Shown here piece by piece: positions 13,180-23,600 of a DNA stretch of 33,790 nucleotides. The DNA is from Pirellulales bacterium (lineage in GTDB: Bacteria; Planctomycetota; Planctomycetia; Pirellulales; Thermoguttaceae), in contig JAFGPV010000001.1 in the NCBI GenBank assembly GCA_016936015.1, forward strand, positions 1 through 33,790. Reading direction: 5' to 3'. The position numbers were made by a program, and so were the translations under genes. Each line of letters begins with the position of its first letter. The first letter of the stretch is position 1. The notes under the pieces are model-generated. The model was not told the DNA's origin. It was given only the letters and a program-made list of their open reading frames with translations, and made no database searches.

Positions 13180-14829
13180 ATGACACGTTGCGAGACGCTG
13201 TTTCTTGCGATCTTATTGAGTTTATCATCCGGCTACTCCCTCCAGGCCGCCGAGACTTATCCCTGGCGGATGTGGCAGTTTCACGTCCTCAAGCCCGATT
13301 ACGTTCGCCGGACCATGAGGGAAGCCGGGAATTACGGCGTCAACACGGTGGTGTTTTCTCATCGCATGATTGCTGCAGCAACCGATATCCTGGAAGCGGA
13401 GTCTCCGGCGAAGGAGGAACCCGGCAGCGAAGGCTGGCGGTCGAACCCGCGGGGCCGGGAGCTACAGCAACTCGCGTGCGAAGCTCACCGGCTGGGCCTG
13501 AAGGTCATCATTTGGATTCATGAGTTGGAATACGTCCCCCCGCGTTTTTTAGAAGACGGCAAGGTCCGCTTCGACGACGAGGGATTGAAGGCGTGGATGC
13601 AGGACAAATACCGCGCCCTCTTCCGGATCTATCCCGAATTCGACGGCGTCATGCTGACGTTTCACGAAACACGGTACAAGATCTTCGATCCGCGCCGGGT
13701 TCATTCCCGCCTCTCCATGCCGCAGCGTTTCGTCCGCCTGATCGACACGCTCGACGAAGTCTGCCGGGAGGGAGGAAAGACGCTCATCGTCCGCAGTTTT
13801 GTGTACGAACCGCAGGAGTTGGCGTGGCTCCAGGAGGGGCTCCAAAAGGTTTCCGGCCGGATCGTTGTTCAGTCGAAGTGCGTGCCGCACGACTGGGAGC
13901 CGTTCTACCCGCATAATCCGCTGATCGGCAAGTTGACTGGCCGGAAGATGATCGTTGAATTCGATGGCTCGTCGGAATTCACCGGACGGAACCGGATTCC
14001 CTTTTGCTGTCCCGAGTATTTTTTGAAGCGTTGGCGTTATGACCGGCAGTTCCCCGAAGTCGCCGGCTACAACGTCCGGCTGGATCACGCGGGCTTCGAC
14101 GCCTTTTACACTCCCAACCGTATTAATATTTATACGCTCAGCCGGGTCGTGGAAAAACCCGACGTCACCGCCGAGGAGATTTGGCGGGAATGGACGGTAA
14201 AAACCTACGGTTCCGCGGCGGCGCCCTTCGTGGAGAAATCGCTCAAACTAAGCTTCGAGTGCGTGACCAAAGCCTTGTTTGTGCACGGATATTGGTACAC
14301 GTATCACACCGCCCTGCCGGATTATTCTTACGCCGTGCGGTCCCTCAAAGGACGGGCTTTGAGCAAGTGGTCGCCGGGAGACGAGCATCTCCGGCGGATC
14401 GAACACTTGCTGCTCCGGCCGACGCCGGAGTTTTACGAAGAGCTTCTGGCGGAAAAGGACGAGGCCGTGGCCCTGGCGGACCGGTGCCTGATGGACCTCC
14501 GGGCCGCCAGGCCCCATCTGACGGCCTCGCAGTACGACGATCTCCGCTTCCGGTTCGATCTGCTGCGCCGGGTGACGGAAATCTGGCGGCTCCACGCCGA
14601 GGCGTTTTGGGGACTTCTGCTCCTAGAACAGGGAAATGCCGTCGCCGGACTGCACGCCCGGGTTGAGCGTGCCCTGGACGCCTTGGACCGGCAAGCCGAT
14701 CTCAGCCGGCAAGATCCCCGGGTGGGCAATACTCAACCCGCCTCCGCCAGGCAAATCCTCGCGGTGGTCAAGGATCTGCGCACCCGGCTAAGTAAGTGCC
14801 CATCGGGGCAACCGCTTCCGGGCAGTTAG
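13180..14829 (+). CDS. Secreted GH67-like TIM-barrel protein
   Basis: The 549-residue protein has a Sec signal peptide (LFLAILLSLSSGYSLQAAE). The mature part starts with YPWRMWQFHVLKPDYVRRTM and has the alternating strand and helix segments of a TIM barrel (VNTVVFSH, LGLKVIIWIHELEYV, FDGVMLTFHETRYKIF, KTLIVRSFVYEPQEL, KMIVEFDGSSEF). HETRY and EFDGSSEF contain acidic residues at strand ends that could be catalytic. The order VVQSKCVPHDWEPFYPHNP, then an EFDG strand, then FCCPEYFLKRWRY recalls alpha-glucuronidases of family GH67. The last 150 residues are helical. I chose the ATG at 13180 because GGAAGGGAA precedes it; an upstream TTG at 13159 is in frame. The substrate is not established and a dedicated CAZy comparison is needed. 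Confidence 0.7.
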   Translation: MTRCETLFLAILLSLSSGYSLQAAETYPWRMWQFHVLKPDYVRRTMREAGNYGVNTVVFSHRMIAAATDILEAESPAKEEPGSEGWRSNPRGRELQQLACEAHRLGLKVIIWIHELEYVPPRFLEDGKVRFDDEGLKAWMQDKYRALFRIYPEFDGVMLTFHETRYKIFDPRRVHSRLSMPQRFVRLIDTLDEVCREGGKTLIVRSFVYEPQELAWLQEGLQKVSGRIVVQSKCVPHDWEPFYPHNPLIGKLTGRKMIVEFDGSSEFTGRNRIPFCCPEYFLKRWRYDRQFPEVAGYNVRLDHAGFDAFYTPNRINIYTLSRVVEKPDVTAEEIWREWTVKTYGSAAAPFVEKSLKLSFECVTKALFVHGYWYTYHTALPDYSYAVRSLKGRALSKWSPGDEHLRRIEHLLLRPTPEFYEELLAEKDEAVALADRCLMDLRAARPHLTASQYDDLRFRFDLLRRVTEIWRLHAEAFWGLLLLEQGNAVAGLHARVERALDALDRQADLSRQDPRVGNTQPASARQILAVVKDLRTRLSKCPSGQPLPGS

Positions 14830-14843
14830 CCAATGGGACATTT

Positions 14844-15296
14844 TTAGCGTGTTTTCAGATTGAAAATCGCCTGGTCCGTGCCTTGGGAAGGGACTTCGAA
14901 CGTGATGCTCCCGTTGCGGTACTTCGCCGGCAGCCGAAGGTCGGCGATGGAGAGTTGGTCTTCTTCTTTCGCGTTGGGATCCCGGAGTGAGAACCGGACC
15001 GCATGGACGCCGACGACGGCCCCGGCCTGCGGCGGATCGACCAGTTCCAAGGTGAAACGGCCCTCATCGTCGGTCGTGGCAAAGGATCCCGATCCGACGT
15101 GCGCACCCTCGCCGCTGTCGGCGATCGGCTGAAAACTCAAACCGATTCCGGCCGTGGGTTGATTGTCCATCAACACACGGCCGGAGACGGGCGCCACTTC
15201 GTAGGCCGGACGCCCGCAGCCGCACGCGAAGACCAATCCGCTGAGGAGGACGTGGAGTCTGAAAAACCGGCTTGCTTTTATGGGACGGGCTGGCAT
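14844..15296 (-). CDS. Small lipoprotein with carboxypeptidase-regulatory-like beta-sandwich
   Basis: The 150-residue protein begins with a basic stretch, a hydrophobic core and a cysteine after LSGLVFA, so it is probably a lipoprotein. The mature part (YEVAPVSGRVLMDNQPTAG, GSFATTDDEGRFTLELVDPP, GVHAVRFSLRDP) has the pattern of a transthyretin-like or CarboxypepD-reg-like sandwich: an opening VSGRV strand and a TDDEGRFTL turn. Such short lipoproteins are very common in planctomycetes and often stand beside DUF1559 genes, as here. It probably belongs to the same transcription unit as the DUF1559 gene that ends 16 bases upstream. The function is not known. Confidence is high for the fold and low for any role. 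Confidence 0.8.
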   Translation of the reverse strand: MPARPIKASRFFRLHVLLSGLVFACGCGRPAYEVAPVSGRVLMDNQPTAGIGLSFQPIADSGEGAHVGSGSFATTDDEGRFTLELVDPPQAGAVVGVHAVRFSLRDPNAKEEDQLSIADLRLPAKYRNGSITFEVPSQGTDQAIFNLKTR

Positions 15297-15311
15297 GGAC
15301 GATTCTTTTCA

Positions 15312-16316
15312 TTACGGGGGGAGGGAGGCTGACTCCTTTTCAGCAATCGTACACAGGCGGCAGAACAGTTCCATCTCGACGTCGTTGGAGATCGTATTAA
15401 CGGAACCGTCGCAAAGGACGAAGTTCAAACCCTGGGGATGAAAGCCGCCCCAACCGCGCTTGCAGGGATTATTGCTACCCTCCCCAGGAATGGAACAGCA
15501 GCGGTCGAAGTCTACCAGCAAGGCACGCGATTGAGGAGTGGCACAAGAGGCATTGAAGTTCGCGCAGCTATACGCCCAAAAAGTACTACGGCCTTGATGG
15601 GACTTTGTGGCCGTCTCCCCGACCATCAGCGTATGGGACAGGCCGTCCGTGATATTTTTGACTTTCTCCTGATAGAGATCGTGGTATTTCGGCTCGTGCC
15701 CGTAGTATCCGGTCACGTGGAGGACGCCTCTCCATTTCAGGGGAGGATTGCCCGTGGAATCGTAGCAGTCCCACCATCCGATGCCGGTGCTGCGGCCCGT
15801 CACGCAGCGATAGGAGCCGCGCCGGTAGGGAATCCCGGAGCGCCCCCCGGAGGTCCCGGCCGGTCCACTTTCCGGCTTTCCCAGGTCGCCGGTCCCCGGC
15901 TCGCTGGGGCAGCAGTAGACCGAAACCAACGCTTCGCGGACTTCCTGGTTGGGCGGGTCTTCGTTGTACACTTCGTGATGGTATTGCCGATAGAGGGCAG
16001 TCTGCTCGATATAGGGGAGGATTTCGATGGCCCAGCAGGTATAGCTTTTTTGGGTGTTGGACCAGGTGCCGGGGGTAATTTTTCCGGGCGGAAATTGTTT
16101 CATGGCGGCGTTGTAATTCAACAGTCCCATCCCAATCTGTTTGAGATTATTGCTGCATGTCATGCGTCGCGCGGCTTCGCGGGCGGCCTGGACCGCCGGC
16201 AAGAGTAAGGCGATGAGGATGCCGATGATGGCAATCACCACCAGCAACTCGACCAGGGTGAACGCTCGCCGACGCGGCAAGGCACTCGCAGAATCAACCG
16301 CCGGGAGAAAACGCAT
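15312..16316 (-). CDS. DUF1559 prepilin-like protein 1
   Basis: The 334-residue protein starts with the type IV prepilin signal [16 protein letters not shown] followed by LLPAVQAAREAARRMTCSNNLKQIG, the hallmark of the large planctomycete DUF1559 family. The body carries the usual cysteine-rich domain (VYCCPSEP, SYRCVTG) and ends with the H-X-DG pattern FHPQGLNFVLCDGSV. A prepilin peptidase would cut before the F of FTLVE and the helix would anchor the protein in the membrane or a pseudopilus. The start is the ATG at 16316 with AAAGGAG 9 bases upstream; a TTG at 16325 is not needed. Function of the family is unknown. Confidence 0.93.
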   Translation of the reverse strand: MRFLPAVDSASALPRRRAFTLVELLVVIAIIGILIALLLPAVQAAREAARRMTCSNNLKQIGMGLLNYNAAMKQFPPGKITPGTWSNTQKSYTCWAIEILPYIEQTALYRQYHHEVYNEDPPNQEVREALVSVYCCPSEPGTGDLGKPESGPAGTSGGRSGIPYRRGSYRCVTGRSTGIGWWDCYDSTGNPPLKWRGVLHVTGYYGHEPKYHDLYQEKVKNITDGLSHTLMVGETATKSHQGRSTFWAYSCANFNASCATPQSRALLVDFDRCCSIPGEGSNNPCKRGWGGFHPQGLNFVLCDGSVNTISNDVEMELFCRLCTIAEKESASLPP

Positions 16317-16390
16317 ATACGGCAACTCCTTTCATCAAGGATTCCAAATGAATATTAGACGGTTCTAAATAAAATCCGAAGGATTCCGCC

Positions 16391-16409
16391 TCAGCAGAGG
16401 CACTGCTGA
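16391..16409. terminator. Hairpin between the two DUF1559 genes
   Basis: TCAGCAG (16391-16397) pairs with CTGCTGA (16403-16409) around AGGCA in the 133-base gap. It lies about 40 bases past the stop of the second DUF1559 gene on the minus strand. There is no clear T-run, so a weak terminator or RNA-stabilising stem are both possible. Confidence 0.35.
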
Positions 16410-16449
16410 ATCTTCCAGTCAAGGGAAAGACGATCCGGTCTGGGCATCG

Positions 16450-17520
16450 TCAATCGGGAAGCCCGGCGATGCGTTTGTCGTTTCTCCAGCCGAGCCGTTG
16501 GTGCAGTTCGAGTTCAATGTCATATTTGATGGAATGGACCGATCCGTCGCACATCGCCATATTGAAAATACCGGCATGGGCGCTGCCGAAGTTAAAGAAG
16601 TAATCGACGCCGATCCGATCCCGCATGGGTTGGAAATAGCGCGCATCGTTGCCGTTATCGAAACTCCCGTCGGATTGGTAGGGATTCTCCGCGCTCGTAA
16701 AACGGTAATTGTCATAGTCAAATCCTTCGTCCCAGCCATTGTCGTCGCCGCAAGTGAAGCCGGTTTGATACTGGTTGGGATCAAGATATTTTTCTCCGCA
16801 AAAATAAGTATTGCTCATCCCGTCGGTGATGTCTTTTTCCTTGATCCGGTTGCGGAGGAAAACGATCCCGTGATATTTCTTGGAATCATAACCGGGTTGC
16901 GAACCCCAGTTATAAGTGGCCGCGGCGTTGTAGGAATCGGGACCGTAGATGCAACATCCGTTGGGAAAGTTGCCGGCGTTAGCGGCGTAATCGCTCTTGC
17001 CCATCGTGGTGCAAGGATTGATGTTCACCGGATTGGAAGCGGCACGCCAGGGATACGAACTGGGCGGACGGCGCGTGGGGCAACAGAATACGTTGACGGG
17101 GGTTTCGGCACGCATCTTGCCTTGTTGTCTTTTCACAGGGTCCGTCATGGGATTGCTCGTGGAACTCCTTCCGAGATCGTGCAATTGCTTCATTTCCATG
17201 AAAGGAAGGAGTTCATAAAGCCAACCGCCGGGTTGACCGGGTCCGCATCCCCGATCGGGATCGCCGGCCCAGCCCCAACCCCAGCCGCCCGAGGGCAAGG
17301 ATTTTTGGACGGAGAGGTAATTATGCAACGCCTCGACCATTTGCCGGAGATTGTTCATGCATTGGGCGCGCCGTGCCGATTCGCGGGCGGCCTGGATGGC
17401 CGGCAGCAGCAAGGCGATGAGGATGCCGATGATGGCAATCACCACCAGCAACTCGACCAGGGTAAACGCTTGCCGTTGGGGCAGAGCACTCGGATCACCA
17501 TTCGTTGGTAAAAGACGCAT
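16450..17520 (-). CDS. DUF1559 prepilin-like protein 2
   Basis: The 356-residue protein has the same N-terminal prepilin signal ([16 protein letters not shown]) and the segment [24 protein letters not shown]. The body has paired cysteines ([20 protein letters not shown]), the [12 protein letters not shown] motif shared by the family, and the closing [21 protein letters not shown]. It is a paralogue of the next gene downstream; the pair differ in the middle by many substitutions and loops, so the duplication is not recent. AGGAG lies 9 bases before the ATG. The strong hairpin at 17609-17649 separates it from the giant repeat protein upstream. Confidence 0.93.
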   Translation of the reverse strand: MRLLPTNGDPSALPQRQAFTLVELLVVIAIIGILIALLLPAIQAARESARRAQCMNNLRQMVEALHNYLSVQKSLPSGGWGWGWAGDPDRGCGPGQPGGWLYELLPFMEMKQLHDLGRSSTSNPMTDPVKRQQGKMRAETPVNVFCCPTRRPPSSYPWRAASNPVNINPCTTMGKSDYAANAGNFPNGCCIYGPDSYNAAATYNWGSQPGYDSKKYHGIVFLRNRIKEKDITDGMSNTYFCGEKYLDPNQYQTGFTCGDDNGWDEGFDYDNYRFTSAENPYQSDGSFDNGNDARYFQPMRDRIGVDYFFNFGSAHAGIFNMAMCDGSVHSIKYDIELELHQRLGWRNDKRIAGLPD

Positions 17521-17608
17521 GAAAGGAAACTCCTGTAATCAAGGTTCCCTCCGCAGGGAGGGACGTGCTTTCTCACGGTTTTTCGGAAAACACGGTTTCT
17601 GGCCCGAT

Positions 17609-17649
17609 GACGACGCTCCTGGCCAAGCACGCTTGGCCAGGAGGTCGTC
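17609..17649 (-). terminator. Strong hairpin downstream of the giant repeat-protein gene
   Basis: TCCTGGCCAAG (17617-17627) pairs perfectly with CTTGGCCAGGA (17632-17642) around CACG. The stem continues with GACGAC (17609-17614) and GTCGTC (17644-17649) after a small internal loop. It sits 34 bases past the stop of the minus-strand gene above it. A T-run is not obvious, so it may also be a repeat. Confidence 0.55.
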
Positions 17650-17682
17650 GCCTTGCCTCTCTTTTCTGTTCCGGCGGGTGGA

Positions 17683-20600
17683 TTACCGTTTTTTCATCCA
17701 CCGATAGAGACCGCAGAGAGCGCCGGCGGCTGCAAACAGGATCCAGACGCTCGGTTCGGGGACGGGAGCGGCGGAGGCCGCTGCTCCCCCTCCGGCTCCT
17801 CCGATACTCAAGGTCCCTTGCGTAATGCTGACGGCCGTGAGGCTGGCGGAGCCGGACACGCTCGTCACGCCCGAGCCTTCGATCACGCTGGCCGCGTGGG
17901 CGCCGCCGGTCACTTCCAATCCGCCGTCGTTCGTGATCAACGAATCCTCGTCGATCTGACCGCCGGAGACCAGCTCCAACACGCCGGCCGAGATCGTGGT
18001 GTCGCCCTCGTAGGTGTTGGCGCCGCCGAGAACCAGCCTTCCGTCGCCCGTCTTGGTCAGGCTGCCGGTGGCGGTTCCGTCCGCAAGCGCACCGCCCAGG
18101 GTCATGGTCGTCTCCGCGTCCGTCTCCACGTTCAGCGTTCCGTCCAGGACGCCGTTGCCGGTGAGCGTGGCGTTGCCGAAACGGGTTTTCAGCGTTCCGC
18201 CGGAGGCGGCCACCGCCAAGGGATTAACGTGCGTCCCGGTGCTGGCGAGATCGAGCCAATCGCTCGAATCCGCCCGCAATCTTCCGAAGACCAGGGAGGC
18301 GTTGTTGGAGAGGGATATCGTCGCGGACGCACCGCCCAGGGTCGTGTTGCCGGAGACGATCATGGAGCCGTCCGTGACGTTGAGGCCGCCCAAAGCGGTG
18401 TCGCCCACGTCGATCAATTCGACCGTATTGGCGCCGGTCTTGGTCAGGGTGTTGCCGTCGCCGTGGAGATAGCCCGCCTCCCACGGTCCGCCTCGGGGAC
18501 CGTGGACGTTCAAATCGGAGCTTCCGCCGATGGTCCCGTCGCCGGTGAGGGTGAGGTAAGTCAGGAAGGTTCCCGATCCGCCGCCGTTGACCACGGCTCC
18601 GTTTCCCGTCAGCGAAATCGGCTCGGTGCGGATTTGTCCCTTCTGGCCGTTGACGTCCAGCGTTCCCCCGTCGACCACGGTGCCGCCGGCGTTGCTGCCC
18701 AAGGCGTACTCGGTGTCCGCGATCAGGGTTCCGCCGCTGTTGACGTTCACTTCGCCGTTAAAGTCATTCACGCCGGTGTTGGCGATCGTCAGGGTGCCGG
18801 AGTTTTTCACCTCGATGCCGGCGCCGCTGGAGATCCGGCCGTCGCCGGTGAAGGTGTAATCGGTATCCTGCACGGTGATCGAGGCGGGATACAGATCGCC
18901 GTTTATATCGCCGACGAGCGTTACCTCCCGGACCGTCGGCCCGCTGCCGAAGGTCACGGCGTCGGCCTGATAAAATCGGCCGTCGGGATCCCCGGACCAA
19001 TTGTCCGTGGTGATCACGTCCCACAGATTGGGATTGACGCCGTCGTCGCCGGCCCAGGTCAGATCGGCGTTCGAGCCGGAGACGCTGAGCGTCAGCAGGC
19101 CCGCGGTGTTGGCAAGGGTCATCGAGTACCGGGTGTCGTGGGTGGCCGTTCCCGGAAAATAGCCGGTTCCCGTACCGTTGTAAGTCAATAAGGTATAGGT
19201 GCCGGTGGTATCGAGCGTAGTATTCGGCACGATCTTTACGACTCCCGCGTTACCAGCCAGGTTGCCGTTGACGGCGATCTTGTCGTTATGGAGACTGGCG
19301 GCATCGTCGGCGAGCTTGAATTGCAGGGTGTCCCCGACGTAGGAAAAATCGAGATTCCCCCCGATGTGCATCGTTCCGCCGGTGAGATTGACGGTTTCCT
19401 TGCCGGCGGCGGCGTAATCCAGCACGGCCGGACCGCTTGGTGAAATCATAACGGTGCCGGCGGAGGTGTTGACATTGCCGTTGATCATCCCCACGCCGAA
19501 GACGCCTTGCGACCCGCCGACATAGAAGGTCTGATCGATCCTCGGAGAGAGGTCGAGGGTGGCCGACGACGTTTGCAGGACGATCGCCCGGCTGCTGTAG
19601 ATGCTTCCGTATTCGTTCAAGGCCAAGGAGCCGGCATAAATGTTCGTCGGTCCCGTGTAGGTCTGGGCGTTCGCAATCGTCCAGGAGCCGGAATCGATTT
19701 TTGTCAAGGACATAACATGGTTGCTGTCGGCATCGGCGAGAACTCCGGTGATAAAGCCGCCGCCCGTGCCGGCCTCCCCGCCCAGGACAAAACCGCGGAC
19801 GCCGGCTGGCGCATCGGTGCGAATGGTGTTGTTATAGCCGGCGAGTGTGAGCGAGCCGGCTGCCACTTTAATGACGGGCGAGCCGCCGCCTCCGGTGACG
19901 TTGACGTTACCGGAGATTGTATTGTTTCCGGCGACGTTGCGGATCGCGCCCGAATCGTCATAACGGGCAGCCCCCGGTCGGCCGCTGCCGCACACACGGG
20001 ATAAGCTCTGGGCGATGTTCAAATTGCCTCCTGAGCCGTCCAACTGCAACGCTCCCCCGTACTGGCCGTTATCGTAACCGCGGATCCAAGTCCAGCCGGT
20101 AGCGGGGTCGCTGCTGTCGCCGAGCGCGCCATCGGACTTAACGACCACCGTGCCGTTATAGATATGGGTTGCACCCAGATAGGTATTGTTCCCCGAGAGG
20201 GTAATCACGGAGTCGGGAAGGGGCTCGTATTCGTGGCCGTATTCCACGTTCGTGGTCGAATCTCCGCCCGTGATGGTGCTGGAAATCTCGAAACTCTCGT
20301 TCGTACGGAAAACCAGGTAAGCTCCGCCCGCGAGGGCAAATCCTCCCGTTCCGGGTTTTCCGGTCAGATTGCCGGCCTTGCCGAACGAAAGTGTGCCGTT
20401 GCTGATGGTGGTCGTACCGCCATAGGTATTGCCGTTGGAGGTCAGGTAGAGGGTTCCCGAATAGGTCTTCACTATACCTTGCGTCCCGGAGACGGGGCCC
20501 GAAAGAGTGAGCGAACTCCCCTCGACTTTAATGGTGGTGTCGGCGGCGCCGTAGAGATCAACGGTGTCGGTATATTTCTGGTTGCCGGCCTTGAGCCAGA

Positions 20601-23600
20601 ACATGCCTCCTTCGGAAATCACCGGACTGTTGACGTCGCTGTTATAGTTCCGCAACGTCGCGCCGGACCTTACGGTAATGGTATGCACTCCATCCCCGTA
20701 GTTCATGTCGGTTGAAAAATTGACGGTCCCTTCCGTGATGTCGATGTCTCCCAAGTTTTGGAGATTCACAAATCCGAGGCCGACCTGATTGGTTCCTACC
20801 TTTGTCAAGGTATGGCCGCCCATGTCGAAGACGCCAAGATCGTTGGCGTCAGCGCCCGCGACGTTCCAACTGCTGCTTCCGCCGACGGTTGCAGCCCCGG
20901 CGAGGGTCAGGTACTTCATGGAGCCCGTGCCCGAGGAGTTCACCATCGCGCCGGTGCCGGCACCCGTCCCTTGAATGGTCACGGCTTCAGCGCCGATATT
21001 CTTTCCGTTGAGATCCAGCGTGCCGCCGTTGACGGAAGTGCCCGAATCGGCCGTGCCCAAGGTGCTCTCCGAGCCAAGTTTCAGCACGCCTCCGGTAACC
21101 GACACCGGGCCGGTGAAGCCGGAATGGTCGCCGCCGAGGGAGAGCGTATTCGGGCCTTCCTGCTTCAAGGTTCCGGCCCCGGATATGGCGTTGTCGTATT
21201 GAGCGTCCGTGCTCTGTTGGAAGGCCAGCGTGCCGCCGTTGAGGGCAATATTACCGGTAAAGGCGTTGCCGTCGTTCTTGATGGTCAACGCGGCGTCGCC
21301 GTTTTTGGTGAGGCCGGTGAAGCCTAAAATTCCCGCTCCTTCAAAAGTGTAATCATGGCCGGAGGAATTGGTCACCGTGATTGAGCTGGGGGTCACGTCC
21401 GCCTCGATATTGATCGGCGAGGCGTTGGAGCCGCTGTTGTCGAACGTGACGTGATCCAGTTCGTAATACTCCGTGGTTCCGCCGGTGGAATCCCAATTGG
21501 CATCGCCGACGACGTCCCAATCGCTCGAGACGTTTCCCTTCCAGGTCAGATGCCATGGGTCACCCGATACCTGAAGCTCGACCTTGCCCGGAGTGGCCGT
21601 GGTGATGATGTCGAAGTCTTGCCGGGTGGTTCCGCTGACGGCGCCGGCGAGACTGAAATTGCCGGCCGAGCCGTACGCCGTGCCCGCACAATCGATTAAC
21701 GAATAGGTGCCGGTGCTCAGGCTGCCGTCGATCATCGTAACGTCAATGGTGGTGACTCCGGTGTTGCAGTACAGATTGCCGGTGCCCGTTACGAGAATCT
21801 GGTCGTTGGCGCCGCCGGGATCGTTGCTCAATTCGAACTGCAGGGTTTCGCCGCCGGCGAGGGTCAAGTCGCCGTTGAACGTCAGTTGGCCGACGCTTTC
21901 GCCGGGCACAACGACGCTGCCGCCGGAGGTCGTGACGTTGCCCACTATGGTGCCGTTGCCCATGAGGGTTTGCGTACCGGCCAGGGCGAAGCCGCCTGAG
22001 ACGCTGGCCACGTCGAAAAATGCGCCGTTGTGGACGTCGATGGTCGGCGAGGCGGCGATAGTTGCCGAGGGGCCCAATTTCAGCGTGCCGCCGGTGACGG
22101 TCGTCGTGCCGTTGTAGTCGTTGCCGGAACCGTTGAGGGTCCAGACGCCGGCGCCTTTTTTAACGACGTGAAACGTACCCGCGGTCCGGGTGATATTTCC
22201 GTCGATGGCGCCGTTGCCGGCCCCCTGCAAATTGAGATACCGATCGCTGCTGTTGCTATTGGCCAACGCGCTGGCGACGGTCAGCAAACCGTCGTCGGAT
22301 TGGAGGTTGTACTGATTGCCCCCCATGTTCAGGCTGATGCTGCCGGACAGCGTATTGCCGCCGCTGCCGTTGATAACGTGCGGCGCGGAGGCCGCGTCGT
22401 CCTGCCGGCCGGTCAGCGTGAGATTTTCGGCGACGTTGATGTTGCCCGACAGTTTCAAAGCGCCTTGATAATCGCTGCCCCCTTGGATCGACGTCGAGCC
22501 GTCGGTCGTGCCCAACCCGAGGGCCGAATTGAGTTTTACGATGCCCCCGTAAATCGTGGTGTTGAATGTATAGGATTTATCTCCGTTGAGGGTGACCTCG
22601 GCGTTGGGGAGGTCGCCTGTGGTGGAGGATCCGTACTCCACAAGCCCTTCCGTGCCGGCGATGTCGCCGGTGACGGTGTAGACCTGATCGCTGTTAAAGC
22701 GCAAAACGGCATCCGCAGTGGTGAGATTGAAGTTGCCTGTTCCGGGTTTTCCCGTCGAGCCGGCTCCGCCGAGGCCGATCTGGAAGGAACCCTTGGGAAT
22801 CGTGTTGTCGCCGTAATAGGTATTGTTGTTGTTCGTGAGGATCAACCAGCGCCAGGTGGCAGCCTTGATGATTCCATAGCTGCCGCTGACGGGTCCCGCC
22901 AGGACACAATTGTTCGTGCCGCTGGGACTGCTCGTATCCACATTAATCGTGGTATCGCCGTTCAGTTGAATATCTCCGGTAAAAATATGATTATGGGTTC
23001 CCTTCTGGTAGAGCGTGCCGCCTTCGGAAACGATATTGCTGGAGACCGTCAGATCGCTGCCTGAGGAATCCATATACGTTCGCAGCATCGCGCCGGCTCT
23101 GACGGTGATGGTTTTACCGGAATCTCCGAAGCTCACGTTTCCGAAATCGAGGGTGCCTTCCCGGATGTCGATGTCTCCGATGTTGGAAATGATTGCGTTT
23201 TCAACGTCGATTCGGTTGGCGCCTACCTTGGTCAAGGTATGGCCGCCCGCGTCGAAGGTCGCATTGAATGATGCCAGTGGAGAATAAACCCGCCAATCGC
23301 CGAAGCCGCCGATGGTCGTGTCTCCCGTGAGGGTCAGGTGCTTCAAGGTGGCCTTCGTGCCCGAGGAATTCACGATTGCCCCCGTGTCGTAAATGCCGGT
23401 CCCCTGGATGGACACGTCCTCCTCGCCGATATCGAAACCACCGAGATCCAACGCGCCCCCGTTTACGGCGGTAGCGCCGGTTGCGTTTCCCAAGGCCGTG
23501 GCATGTCCAACCGTGAACGTCCCTCCGGTGACGCTTACGGCGCCGGAGAAGGTGTTCGCGGTGGAGACGGTCAGCGTGCCGTCGCCGCTCTTGCTGATCC

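Noticed and set aside
17653..19191. Long plus-strand open frame opposite the giant PATR gene (also 22030-23064)
   Set aside because: It mirrors the GC-rich repeats of the minus-strand gene and has the low-complexity composition of an antisense frame, with no domain, signal or ribosome binding site.
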